A stretch of 39,834 nt of DNA from a virus, in the IMG/VR virus record IMGVR_UViG_3300042691_031744, positions 1 to 39,834 of that record; one strand, written 5' to 3'. How positions within the stretch are numbered: the first letter of the stretch is position 1; every line of letters begins with the position of its first letter. The notes below the pieces were generated by a model that did not search any database, had not been told where the DNA came from, and saw only the letters and a program-made list of their open reading frames with translations. Shown piece after piece: positions 22,999 through 30,814 of this stretch. The translations under genes and the position numbers were made by a program.

Positions 22999-23001
22999 AG
23001 G

Positions 23002-23009
23002 TATTTAGG
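23002..23009 (-). promoter_or_regulatory. T4-late-type promoter for phoH, minus strand
   Basis: CCTAAATA on the minus strand, three bases from the GTG. T4 spacing puts +1 at about 22,996, so phoH mRNA would be leaderless or the start is misplaced by a few codons. Confidence 0.5.
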
Positions 23010-23111
23010 TCCAAACCCGCAATAGTTTTATGGCAGTAGATATTTGTATTTTTGGTCATAAGTATTAGACTAACCTCAAAATTCTTCAAATCTACAGCAT
23101 CAACAAATCAC

Positions 23112-23119
23112 CATAAATA
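23112..23119 (+). promoter_or_regulatory. T4-late-type promoter, leaderless arrangement
   Basis: CATAAATA with exactly five bases to the ATG at 23,125. The expected start is the A of that ATG. It lies in the 126-bp divergent gap between phoH and 23,125, where I see nothing else. Confidence 0.62.
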
Positions 23120-23124
23120 ATCGT

Positions 23125-23709
23125 ATGAGCAAAACCATTGATCAAGCCATATTCAAAGACGGTAGCGACTACTGGCAAGTGGCCGAGAACATCCGCGATA
23201 TCTATCTCAGCGAAGGCAGCTTGCTGACCTTGCTGGACTTTGAAAGGGTATTGGACGAGCTGGATTTGTATGCTTTTAAAAACTGGCAAATTGGCGAACT
23301 GGTAAGTGGACCTAGCATTGGCAAATATCGTGTGACTTGTATTTTTATGTGGCCTGAAAAACTCATGCCCGATCCACGTGGTGCCCGTAGATTATTGCCG
23401 TTTGACTGTGAAATCAAATTCAAAAAAACCGCTATGAAAGTGCCCATGAAAATCTCTAATCCCGACGATTTTCGTCCGGGCACACACAAGGCAAGATTAA
23501 TTGAAAAGAAAATTTGGCTGGTATCCATAACCATGCCCAAGAGCCTTATGAGCGACATCCGAACAGGCTCGGTAGAACTAGAAGATCAAGATATTGATTT
23601 AGCAGACCTAGATGATGCCTACGAGCAGGATCTAGACAAAGACAGTTATCAAAATCAACAACAGGCAGAAAATGCACAACAAACACTCCAACAGCCAGCC
23701 CCTTTATGA
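23125..23709 (+). CDS. unknown, probable virion-associated protein
   Basis: This 194-aa protein is mixed alpha/beta in residues 1-150 with a Gln/Asp-rich disordered tail. Segments such as WQIGELVSGPSIGKYRVTCIFMW do not match a family I know. Late-type leaderless promoter; overlaps the next gene by 38 nt. Late timing suggests a structural or assembly role. Confidence 0.6.
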   Translation: MSKTIDQAIFKDGSDYWQVAENIRDIYLSEGSLLTLLDFERVLDELDLYAFKNWQIGELVSGPSIGKYRVTCIFMWPEKLMPDPRGARRLLPFDCEIKFKKTAMKVPMKISNPDDFRPGTHKARLIEKKIWLVSITMPKSLMSDIRTGSVELEDQDIDLADLDDAYEQDLDKDSYQNQQQAENAQQTLQQPAPL

Positions 23710-24235
23710 AAGTCTAGGTTTTAAAGATCTTGAGGGCATGCTCAAGCCCACCATTCACGTGGATGAATTCAGTAGCAAAATGGGCGATGATGACGACATC
23801 ATTGTGGTCAGTTTTTTTGTGCGTGACCCACAGGCTGCCAAGGATCTCATGATGTGGTTCGAAAAGGGCTATGACTTTGTGTTGGATGCTGATCGCAGTC
23901 CTGGCGAAATCCGACCTGGACGGTATCTGGTGTACGTTGAAATTCGCCGTCGTAGCACCGCAGGCGGCCATGTAGAGCAATTGTTGAACGACCTTAACAC
24001 TCTCACAGAATTTGAAGACAGCTCAGCTTGGACCATGCACTATCGAGATAAAGAAATACCTTTTACCCGCGATGCGTTTGATGCCACAGTTCCGTTGACT
24101 CCCAAGTCTTATCGAGATCGTTATGAACAGGATCTCAATGAAGTGCGTGCGGCAGCAGGCTTGCCAGTTAAATCCACGTATGATCGACAAGACCGAGCCC
24201 TGCAAACCATACAAAGCGCTGCTGGCATAATTTAA
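23672..24235 (+). CDS. unknown, probable virion-associated protein
   Basis: This 187-aa protein shares the beginning of its frame with the end of the previous gene. It has an ordered core (IHVDEFSSKMGDDDDIIVV, RDPQAAKDLMMWFEKGYDFVLDADRSPGEIRPGRYLVYVEIRRR). It gives the impression of a conserved T4-like phage protein, but I cannot name it. The two overlapping genes probably make interacting proteins. Confidence 0.6.
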   Translation: MHNKHSNSQPLYESLGFKDLEGMLKPTIHVDEFSSKMGDDDDIIVVSFFVRDPQAAKDLMMWFEKGYDFVLDADRSPGEIRPGRYLVYVEIRRRSTAGGHVEQLLNDLNTLTEFEDSSAWTMHYRDKEIPFTRDAFDATVPLTPKSYRDRYEQDLNEVRAAAGLPVKSTYDRQDRALQTIQSAAGII

Positions 24236-24269
24236 ACATCAATCTTGTTTGTAGGTATATACACTGCCT

Positions 24270-24971
24270 ATGAAAATCAAAACTTTTGGTTGCAGCCTCA
24301 CCCATGGCACTGATCTAGAATATGTCACCCATGAATTAGACGTTTCGGGCACGACCGAACCCACTAGACCTACCTGGCCGGCTCTGCTGGCACAACACTT
24401 CAGATTACCCTATGAAAATCATGCCTGGCCTGGTATAGGAAACTTGCGCATCTGTGAACGAGTGTTGTTTCAGGCCAAACTAAAAGATCCTGCGATATTT
24501 GTTATAAATTGGTCATGGACAGATAGATTTGACTACCTGGAACCTGAGCAAGAAAAATGGGAAACTTTGTTGCCCACAGGCCATGCCCAGCGCAACAAAC
24601 TATATTATAAAAATTTTTATAATCAATCTCATGCTGTATTCAATAACTTGTGCTGGATACACGCAGCCTTAAGTGTACTACTAGAGAAAAATATTCCTTT
24701 TTATATGACTGCTATAGATCCGGTGCTGTTTCACAACACTGACTCAACCTGGCAAGACACACTGGCTGTTTCTCTACTACAACAACGTATAAAAAATCAT
24801 ATCAATTGGTTTGATGGTCTGGATTTTTTGTCTTGGAGCCGGAAAAATAATTTTCCAGTAAGTAAAAATTGGCATCCTTTAGAGACTGCACACAAAGCGG
24901 CCGCGGATTACGTGATCAAAGTTTTTGATACACAAAAAATAATCGACCAAGCTCGGCAGGTTCACGTTTGA
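24270..24971 (+). CDS. SGNH-type hydrolase
   Basis: This 233-aa protein has the block I motif FGCSLTHGTD (nucleophile Ser), block II GIGNLRI, block III-like NWSWTDRFD and the block V motif NWHPLETAHKAAAD (His). The N-terminal DS is replaced by CS, as in some phage and sugar-esterase members. It is the second SGNH enzyme in the window. Its 3' end overlaps the convergent methyltransferase gene by 56 bp. AT-rich relative to the adjacent Bug gene. Confidence 0.72.
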   Translation: MKIKTFGCSLTHGTDLEYVTHELDVSGTTEPTRPTWPALLAQHFRLPYENHAWPGIGNLRICERVLFQAKLKDPAIFVINWSWTDRFDYLEPEQEKWETLLPTGHAQRNKLYYKNFYNQSHAVFNNLCWIHAALSVLLEKNIPFYMTAIDPVLFHNTDSTWQDTLAVSLLQQRIKNHINWFDGLDFLSWSRKNNFPVSKNWHPLETAHKAAADYVIKVFDTQKIIDQARQVHV

Positions 24972-25656
24972 ATTCCAACAATTTTAGATTGTATTTTTCT
25001 GCGAATTCATTTACTATTTCAAAGGTCCAAGGAAATATGTCCACGTATGGACCTGCTTTGTGCGGAATGCCAGGATTGGCACGCAGATAGAATTTGCCAC
25101 CAGGCGCCAGCAACGTCACACAGTGGGCAAAACGCTGTTCTATTTCGTCTCGGCTGTTGAAGTTGATCGAGCCCAAGGCGATGATGTGATCGTGTGTGCC
25201 AGGCCGGACCTTGTAATCCAGGATGTCAACTTCATAATCTGCGCAGTTATTGTAAGGATCAATTCCTGTCAAGTTGGGTATGCGACCTTTGAATGGATGA
25301 TACCCACAGCCCACATCTAACACATTTTTAGGATCCTGTTTGGCAATGGTTTCTGCCAAGGCCCAGCCCGAGTAGTCATATTCGCCAGTGCGTGGTTTCC
25401 AAATTTCTGCAAAAAAACGTCGGGTATACCGATCGCTGAGATCGTCTATGATATGTTTCAAGGTTCCACGATATTCACAGGGCAGACCCAGTTCGGCCTC
25501 CACAGCATCTTTGAACTTTCGATAGCGTGCTGGAGTCCAGGGCAGGTCCTCCACAATGGTTTCTGAGCCTATGCTTTCGCGTATGCTGGCATATTTGGGC
25601 AGAGCAAAAGCCGTATTCAAATTTTTCTTAATCAGGGTAAAAATTTTGGTATTCAT
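24916..25656 (-). CDS. class I SAM-dependent methyltransferase
   Basis: This 246-aa protein has motif I NVLDVGCGYHPF (about residues 93-104), an acidic residue after strand 2 (LTGIDPYNN), motif IV-like DHIIALGSINF and post-motif CVTLLAPGGKFYLRANPG. The fold is clear but the substrate is not: no DNA-methylase NPPY/DPPY motif, so a small molecule, protein or glycan target is more likely. Encoded opposite to its neighbours. Its 3' end overlaps the SGNH hydrolase gene tail-to-tail. Confidence 0.78.
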   Translation of the reverse strand: MNTKIFTLIKKNLNTAFALPKYASIRESIGSETIVEDLPWTPARYRKFKDAVEAELGLPCEYRGTLKHIIDDLSDRYTRRFFAEIWKPRTGEYDYSGWALAETIAKQDPKNVLDVGCGYHPFKGRIPNLTGIDPYNNCADYEVDILDYKVRPGTHDHIIALGSINFNSRDEIEQRFAHCVTLLAPGGKFYLRANPGIPHKAGPYVDIFPWTFEIVNEFAEKYNLKLLEFKREPAELGRLFFVYQKL

Positions 25657-25674
25657 TAAAAATTTTCCAGAGTT

Positions 25675-25682
25675 GATAAATA
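25675..25682 (+). promoter_or_regulatory. T4-late-type promoter, plus strand
   Basis: GATAAATA in the 123-bp divergent gap. Predicted start about 25,688; the Bug-type gene begins at 25,780 with AAGGATC before it. Confidence 0.5.
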
Positions 25683-25732
25683 ATTTTAACAGAAAGTAAA
25701 AAAATTTACAACCTGTTGAAATTTTCTATAAG

Positions 25733-25740
25733 TATTTACA
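25733..25740 (-). promoter_or_regulatory. T4-late-type promoter, minus strand
   Basis: TGTAAATA on the minus strand, predicted start about 25,727. It would read the methyltransferase gene with a leader of about 70 nt. Confidence 0.45.
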
Positions 25741-25779
25741 CACTTCCAGTGTAGAGCCATTTTTTTTACAAGGATCAAA

Positions 25780-26751
25780 ATGAAAAACATATTAGCTGCA
25801 TTATTGCTGGTGCCGGTCATGGCCTGGGCACAATGGGCACCCAACAAGCCTGTCAACACCACCGTTGGATTTGCTCCTGGGAGTGGAAACGAAATAAGTT
25901 TTCGCAAGGCCAGTGAAATAGTAAGCAAACAAAACCCTGGTGTTTCATTTACAGTAGAAACCCGACCCGGTGCTGATGCCGCTGTGGCAAGCAACAGTTT
26001 TATGTCAGCACCCAGCGATGGGTTACACCTGATGGTGCCCAGCCATATGAGCCTGTTTGTGACCAATGATATCTGGCAACGGGACATCAAACGTTTTGAA
26101 TACAACAGTTTCAAGCCTGCTGTGACCCTGGGCAAAAGCCCCTTGGTCTTGGTAGCGTCTAGCAAAAGCACCGTGAACACTCCGCAGGAATTTGTCAAAT
26201 ACATCACCAACGGACGTGCTGTAAACATTGCTGTGGGCGGCGGCGCACACAGAATGGCCTATGAATACATTATTAGTCGCACCAAGGCCGACGCCAAATT
26301 AATACAACACGTGGCTTTCAACGGTCCACTACCGGCTGTGACATCGGTGGCCAGCTATGACGGCAAGACCGGCACAGAATTTGGTATTATGCCTGTGGCC
26401 ATAGCCAGACCCTTGATCGAAGCTGGCAAGGTCAAACCCATTGGACTCACTGGAGGTCCCAAATTAAAAGCATTGCCCACTGTGCCCTTGCTCAGCGACA
26501 CTATTCCTGGGTTAAAAGTTTACGCAGGATGGATAGTTGTGCTACCTCCGCAAACCCCTAATACCATCGTGGACTGGTATGTGGACAAGTTTTCCCGAGC
26601 CATACTATCAAAAGAATATCAGGACTGGGCTGAACAGAACTATATAATTATAGACCGTGATGAACTTAATCCACGAGGTGTCATGACCTATGCCGAAGAA
26701 TTACGCACAGCATTTGCACCCATAGCACGAAACATTAAAGTAGAGAAATAA
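25780..26751 (+). CDS. Bug/TctC-family periplasmic solute-binding protein
   Basis: This 323-aa protein has a clear Sec signal peptide (MKNILAALLLVPVMAWA, cleavage before QWAP). It keeps the family landmarks: VGFAPGSGNEI (binding loop 1, usually PFxPGGxxD), PGADAAVASNSFMSAPSDG, NIAVGGGAHR, and the GKVKPIGLTG, P.L.TVP.LSDT.PG sequence. Bug proteins capture carboxylates or other small organic molecules in the periplasm for TTT transporters. The genes are greatly expanded in betaproteobacteria. AAGGATC precedes the ATG. Without transporter subunits nearby it may supply a host TctAB system or bind a different ligand. Phage carriage is unusual. Confidence 0.85.
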   Translation: MKNILAALLLVPVMAWAQWAPNKPVNTTVGFAPGSGNEISFRKASEIVSKQNPGVSFTVETRPGADAAVASNSFMSAPSDGLHLMVPSHMSLFVTNDIWQRDIKRFEYNSFKPAVTLGKSPLVLVASSKSTVNTPQEFVKYITNGRAVNIAVGGGAHRMAYEYIISRTKADAKLIQHVAFNGPLPAVTSVASYDGKTGTEFGIMPVAIARPLIEAGKVKPIGLTGGPKLKALPTVPLLSDTIPGLKVYAGWIVVLPPQTPNTIVDWYVDKFSRAILSKEYQDWAEQNYIIIDRDELNPRGVMTYAEELRTAFAPIARNIKVEK

Positions 26752-27369
26752 TTGAAATACATTTTTGTAGCTGGAGCACCGGGTTCTAAATGGAGCTCGG
26801 TGGTCAAGAACATTTATTACAGCGCCGACATTGACAGATCCGACGATTCCGCCCAACGAAGTTATGCCCATTCAGAAGCCTATGCTGGCACACCCATGCA
26901 CCTGGGTAGTTATTTTGATCCTGGCATGGAATTTGGCACGTGGTTTGATCAGTTAGATCAACACACCCGTGAAGAATGTGAACGTGAATTTGACCGGCCT
27001 TTTTCGGGCACAGGTGTGCGAATCATAAAAAGTCACATGTTCATGAATCATGTGGGTTTTTTGAAACAAACGTGGCCAGATTGTCCAATCATACTGGTCC
27101 ATCGCGGCGACGATGCATGCCTGGGCTGGTGGATACGCTGCGGAGGATTTGATATTTCTTATCCCAATTATCGACCATACTACAAAGATATCGAAAACAT
27201 GTATCAGGAAATAATCAAACAAAATAAATCCATGCGTCCTTACTGGGATTTGGCCAGCTTTGTTTACAACAATATTGAATTGTGTTCCAAATTGGGTTTA
27301 AAATTGCCTGATAAACAATTTCGTCAAGACTACCCCGAACACAAGGTCAGAGTCAAGGTTTATCAGTAA
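26752..27369 (+). CDS. sulfotransferase-like protein
   Basis: This 205-aa protein starts with TTG immediately after the Bug stop, so translation is coupled. It has a P-loop-like FVAGAPGSKWSSVVKN (5'-phosphosulfate-binding type), KSHMFMNHVGFL, and CPIILVHRGDDACLGWW in the 3'-phosphate-binding position. This layout matches PAPS-dependent sulfotransferases of marine phages. Substrate unknown; an LPS or other glycan is plausible. A kinase-like P-loop protein is the alternative. Reading together with the Bug gene suggests a shared metabolite or surface-modification role. Confidence 0.6.
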   Translation: MKYIFVAGAPGSKWSSVVKNIYYSADIDRSDDSAQRSYAHSEAYAGTPMHLGSYFDPGMEFGTWFDQLDQHTREECEREFDRPFSGTGVRIIKSHMFMNHVGFLKQTWPDCPIILVHRGDDACLGWWIRCGGFDISYPNYRPYYKDIENMYQEIIKQNKSMRPYWDLASFVYNNIELCSKLGLKLPDKQFRQDYPEHKVRVKVYQ

Positions 27370-27375
27370 AATCTC

Positions 27376-27383
27376 GCTAAATA
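27376..27383 (+). promoter_or_regulatory. T4-late-type promoter of the lysis cassette
   Basis: GCTAAATA ends at 27,383. T4 spacing puts the start at about 27,389, inside the 5' arm of the adjoining hairpin. Confidence 0.6.
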
Positions 27384-27409
27384 TGGGTATATCAAGGAAT
27401 CATACCCAT
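27383..27409 (+). promoter_or_regulatory. hairpin masking the endolysin start codon
   Basis: ATGGGTAT (27,383-27,390) pairs perfectly with ATACCCAT (27,402-27,409). The 11-nt loop contains AAGGA (27,394-27,398), and two bases of the ATG (27,408-27,409) are in the stem. Read-through RNA would be masked. RNA starting near 27,389 would keep only two of the eight 5' arm bases. Confidence 0.75.
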
Positions 27410-28034
27410 GGAAATCACCCGCGAACAACTGGCCCAAATCATACCCAAAAATCCCTACATCGATCAGTGGTGTACAGCATTGAATAAATTGTTGCCGGAC
27501 TACGGCATCGACACTCCACAGCGTGTGGCTGCCTTTCTAGCACAATGCGCCCATGAGTCTGGTGGATTTGTTTTCCTTAAGGAAAACTTGAACTATCGTG
27601 CCGCAAGTTTACGCAAGATATTCCCCAAGTATTTCCCTACCGATGCTTTAGCAGAACAATATGCCAGCCTGCCCAACAAGGCCGAAGCCATAGCCAACAG
27701 GATCTATGCCAACAGAATGGGCAATGGCCCAGAAGAAAGCGGCGATGGTTTCCGCTACTGCGGTCGTGGACTCATACAGCTTACAGGCAAGAGCAACTAT
27801 TCAAACTTTGCTGACAGCATAGAAACGCCTGTGGAAGAAACCAGTGCTTACTTGGAAACTTTCGAGGGCGCAGTACAAAGTGCATGCTGGTTCTGGGAAA
27901 CCAATAATTTAAATCAGTACGCTGACAACAACGACATCCTTACAATGACAAAAAGAATCAACGGCGGCACCATTGGACTCGAGGATAGAATGAAACATTA
28001 TGCTCATGCCCTACATGTATTTGGCGGTCACTGA
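27408..28034 (+). CDS. GH19 endolysin (chitinase-like muramidase)
   Basis: This 208-aa protein has the glycoside hydrolase 19 core: AHESGGF with the catalytic Glu50, a second acidic candidate (Glu59 in KENLNY), YANRMGNGPEESGDG, RGLIQLTGKSNY and the C-terminal RINGG. No signal peptide or membrane anchor, so it needs a holin. Phage GH19 enzymes cleave the MurNAc-GlcNAc backbone. Its TGA overlaps the spanin gene ATG by one base. Expression is expected to be late and gated by the hairpin at its start. Confidence 0.9.
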   Translation: MEITREQLAQIIPKNPYIDQWCTALNKLLPDYGIDTPQRVAAFLAQCAHESGGFVFLKENLNYRAASLRKIFPKYFPTDALAEQYASLPNKAEAIANRIYANRMGNGPEESGDGFRYCGRGLIQLTGKSNYSNFADSIETPVEETSAYLETFEGAVQSACWFWETNNLNQYADNNDILTMTKRINGGTIGLEDRMKHYAHALHVFGGH

Positions 28035-28561
28035 TGTGGCAGTTGGCTGTTCTTTGGAGCTTGATTCCAGATTGGTTGATCACTGCGTTGGTCAACGGCC
28101 TGATCATTGTGGGCCTAATAGGAATCAGTGCCGCATGGATCGCACGCTGGGTTCCTTACTTCAACATGTATCGCGGCCCCATACAACTCATAGGCATTGT
28201 GTGTCTGGTATTGGGAGTCTACTTCAAAGGTGGTGCCGATGTTGAACGTGCCTGGCGCGAACGAGTAAAAGAATTGGAAGCCAAGGTAGCCTTAGCCGAA
28301 GTACAAAGCAAAGAAGCAAATAAAAAGCTAAGCGATCAACTCGCCCAAAACAAACGATTAACTCAGGAAGTCAAAAATGCAAACACAGCCGCTATCCGGG
28401 CCAATGCAGAAAAGATTAATAGTGAGTGCCGTGTGCCTGATGTTGCTATCAGCCTGCACAACAGCGCCAGTAAAAATCAAGTTTCCGGAAGTTCCTCAGG
28501 AACTCCGGGAGTCCTGCCCGCCCCTGGCACAAGTCAACCCAGCCGATCACCAGCTAAGTAG
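28034..28561 (+). CDS. Rz: Rz-like inner-membrane spanin
   Basis: This 175-aa protein has two hydrophobic segments (about residues 16-36 and 48-66), then a coiled coil of about 55 residues rich in Ala, Lys, Glu and Gln (VKELEAKVALAEVQSKEANKKLSDQ and onward) in the periplasm. Its Ser/Pro-rich tail is the reading-frame shadow of the nested Rz1 gene. Two N-terminal spans instead of one are unusual for Rz. It follows the endolysin without a gap. Function: i-spanin fusing inner and outer membranes after peptidoglycan loss. Confidence 0.75.
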   Translation: MWQLAVLWSLIPDWLITALVNGLIIVGLIGISAAWIARWVPYFNMYRGPIQLIGIVCLVLGVYFKGGADVERAWRERVKELEAKVALAEVQSKEANKKLSDQLAQNKRLTQEVKNANTAAIRANAEKINSECRVPDVAISLHNSASKNQVSGSSSGTPGVLPAPGTSQPSRSPAK

Positions 28562-28679
28562 TCTCTTAGAAGTGGTCACGGCCAACTACGCTCAGTATTA
28601 TGAGTGCAAGAATCGTGCTGACGGTTGGACTCAGTGGTATGACAACCAACGCAAGATTTACGAGAGCATATCACGATGA
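28404..28679 (+). CDS. Rz1: Rz1-like outer-membrane spanin lipoprotein, nested
   Basis: It starts inside the Rz gene in another frame. I choose the ATG at 28,404, giving 91 aa with signal MQKRLIVSAVCLMLLSAC and lipobox LLSAC (Cys18). The in-frame ATG at 28,377 adds nine residues. The mature part carries VPQELRESCPPLAQ, a composition typical of o-spanins, and a helical C-terminus (ANYAQYYECKNRADGWTQW). It extends 118 nt past the Rz stop, an overlapping nested arrangement. It should pair with Rz across the periplasm. Confidence 0.8.
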   Translation: MQKRLIVSAVCLMLLSACTTAPVKIKFPEVPQELRESCPPLAQVNPADHQLSSLLEVVTANYAQYYECKNRADGWTQWYDNQRKIYESISR

Positions 28680-28698
28680 AAAAGGAACAGGTTCACTG

Positions 28699-29277
28699 AT
28701 GCCGCAACCGCAGTGTCATGTGATTGCACATGAGTCGTCAAGAGTCATAGGTGACTGTGTACAAAGTTTAACACAACATGGATGGCGTTATAAAATATTT
28801 CCTGCAGTGGATGGTAGAACCGTAACAGCTCAAGATTGGCACCGCACAGGTGTGACCATGAGCCAAGAAGGAAAGATGACACGTCGTCCTGGCGCTCAAG
28901 GTTGCTGGCTGAGTCATTTTGCCCTGTGGCAACAGTGTGCGGATAGCAACGAGCCTGTGGTGATTCTTGAACATGATGCCTTGGTCACAGCGCCATGGCC
29001 TGAAGATTTGAACATAGACAACCAACTGTTAAAATTATTCAGTACAGCAGAATGCAAGGTCAATCCTGCGTTTGGTCTTTGGAGCAAAGGCGCTCATGCT
29101 TATACAGTAACACCTGCCCAAGCACACACTCTTATCACGGATGCGCAACAGCGTGGCGCCCAGGCCGTGGACAAGCACCTGGGCACACAGGTCCTGCCCT
29201 GGACTTTTTACCACCGTGATTTGGTTCTGCTAAACCCTGCTCGTGGACCATCCAGCACAAGTCCGCTGAGAAAGTAA
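28699..29277 (+). CDS. GT25-type glycosyltransferase
   Basis: I use the ATG at 28,699, behind AAAGGAAC; the frame continues upstream only through Rz1 sequence. The 192-aa protein has the LPS-type family 25 landmarks: HVIAHESSRVIGD with KIFPAVDGRTV, GCWLSHFALWQ and VVILEHDALV (the DxD-like acidic pair). C-terminal GLWSKGAHAYTVTPAQA fits the acceptor part. Such enzymes add galactose or another sugar to LPS cores. It may remodel host surface or virion sugars. The stop is part of the next late-type promoter. Confidence 0.78.
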   Translation: MPQPQCHVIAHESSRVIGDCVQSLTQHGWRYKIFPAVDGRTVTAQDWHRTGVTMSQEGKMTRRPGAQGCWLSHFALWQQCADSNEPVVILEHDALVTAPWPEDLNIDNQLLKLFSTAECKVNPAFGLWSKGAHAYTVTPAQAHTLITDAQQRGAQAVDKHLGTQVLPWTFYHRDLVLLNPARGPSSTSPLRK

Positions 29278-29280
29278 ATA
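29273..29280 (+). promoter_or_regulatory. T4-late-type promoter over a stop codon, leaderless arrangement
   Basis: AGTAAATA contains the GT25 stop TAA (29,275-29,277). The ATG at 29,286 is five bases after it, at predicted +1. Confidence 0.65.
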
Positions 29281-29285
29281 CTGTT

Positions 29286-29690
29286 ATGAAACGAATTGTC
29301 CTTGCACTTTCCACAGCGTTGTTGAGCAGTTGTGCCCTTTGGGATGCCTACATGATGGCACCCTATGATGCCAACGAGTACATGCAGATTACAGAAATCC
29401 GTGCTTCAGCTGGACAATATAGAAAGCAGTGCGACAATCCTATACTGGCACCAGCCAATGCTCAAGCCATAGCAAACAAGACTGATCTGTTTGAAAAATA
29501 TGAGGAATTGATTCCCAGAAACGCCAATGGCTACAATGCGGCACGGGCCTTGAATGAAATCACACAAGGACTCAATACAGCCTATGCCAAAGGCGTTGTT
29601 AGTCCGACATTCTGTAGATTAAAATACAACAACATAGAACACAGTTCTGAACTCATACAGCGTGTCACAGCAGGAAGACCCAGACGATGA
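29286..29690 (+). CDS. small lipoprotein of unknown function
   Basis: This 134-aa protein starts with MKRIVLALSTALLSSC, a signal with lipobox LSSC (Cys16). The mature domain is helical with two further Cys residues (QCDN, FCRL) that could form a disulfide. No family recognised. It heads the 29,286-31,721 operon under a leaderless late-type promoter and overlaps the next gene by four bases. Confidence 0.65.
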   Translation: MKRIVLALSTALLSSCALWDAYMMAPYDANEYMQITEIRASAGQYRKQCDNPILAPANAQAIANKTDLFEKYEELIPRNANGYNAARALNEITQGLNTAYAKGVVSPTFCRLKYNNIEHSSELIQRVTAGRPRR

Positions 29691-30814
29691 GAGCAGAAGA
29701 ATTCACCCAAGGACGTGTCATGGCCAAGATAGAAAGCACTGGCCAAATAGTGCAGATATTACGGCACCAAGATGGTGACTTCTTGATCAATACCAATCCT
29801 GACACAAAGAGCCACATGGGAGTCAAGTGGATTCCAGATTCAACAAGATTCGCCTGGGTCAAGAAGTTTGACAGTTTAAAAGAAAATAAAACTGCTTCAG
29901 CCAAACAAGTTTTAAAATACATTAATCAAACACATCATGAACCTTTGATTCCTAAGTTAGAGAAAACAGTATTATCTTATCCGCAATGGCAACTTAAACG
30001 TGTACCTTTGTTGAATCTCAACATACCCGATGAAGAATATGACGATGTGGAGCAAGAGCCCGAATCAGATCCTTATGGTCGTGTGATGGCAGTGGACCCT
30101 GCACATGCTGGTGAAGTGAGTCAGCACATCATTGACAAACGGCCCATCGTGATAGATGCAGATCGTTATATCATAGACGGTAATCATAGAGCCTGGGCAG
30201 CCAAAAACTTGTTGAACAAAGATTATATCTCAGCGTGGGTTCCGGTAAAACAAATAAAGGAAGTTAACTATCCCGACGAACTCACCGTCAGTGACCGCAT
30301 ACAAGAATATTTTTTCAATCGTGGCTATGAGTTGGCTGGTGAAGGACGCGACCAGATGGCCTTTGAAAGTCCGCGAGGTACCATAGTCAAAGTGCTAGGC
30401 ACTGGCGATCCAGAACGTGAACAGGTTGTATTGGACTATGTGAAATTCTTTGAACAAAATCAGCGCAATCCTTTCTATCCCAGGATCTACAACTCGGGCT
30501 TCTTTGACATAGACAACGAACGCTACTTTGTGTATGAAATGGAACGTGTGAACTATGTGGCCAACGAAGAAGCCACCCTGGACTACATAGAGAAGCTCAT
30601 GAGTGCTGTGGACCGTGAACAAGGCGAACAGTTTTTACAACGAAATCCTGTGCCAGCAGAAATGAGTGAGGCAGAAATATTTGGTCTCATACAGGCCACC
30701 GAAGACATGATACAGGTCTTGGGCGGACAGGCCCCTTTGGATTTGACAGCCGTGGAAAATCTTGGCCGTAGAAACAACGGTCATCTTGTCATAGTGGATC
30801 CCTACAGCCTATGA
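29687..30814 (+). CDS. ParB/Srx-like plus kinase-like fusion protein with N-terminal targeting-type peptide
   Basis: This 375-aa protein begins MRAEEFT. Residues of about 125-200 hold a ParB/sulfiredoxin-like motif with VIDADRYIIDGNHRAWA (DGNHR at 164-168). Residues 214-375 read as a kinase-like fold: loop GEGRDQMAF (218-226), Lys235 in TIVKV, hinge YFVYEMERV, a catalytic-loop-like DLTAVENLG (Asp352, Asn358) and GHLVIVDPY (Asp371 as the DFG Asp). All three kinase acidic and amide residues appear present, so activity is possible. The pairing of these folds is unusual. Coupled by ATGA at both ends. Alternative: a pseudokinase or aminoglycoside-phosphotransferase-type domain. Confidence 0.6.
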   Translation: MRAEEFTQGRVMAKIESTGQIVQILRHQDGDFLINTNPDTKSHMGVKWIPDSTRFAWVKKFDSLKENKTASAKQVLKYINQTHHEPLIPKLEKTVLSYPQWQLKRVPLLNLNIPDEEYDDVEQEPESDPYGRVMAVDPAHAGEVSQHIIDKRPIVIDADRYIIDGNHRAWAAKNLLNKDYISAWVPVKQIKEVNYPDELTVSDRIQEYFFNRGYELAGEGRDQMAFESPRGTIVKVLGTGDPEREQVVLDYVKFFEQNQRNPFYPRIYNSGFFDIDNERYFVYEMERVNYVANEEATLDYIEKLMSAVDREQGEQFLQRNPVPAEMSEAEIFGLIQATEDMIQVLGGQAPLDLTAVENLGRRNNGHLVIVDPYSL

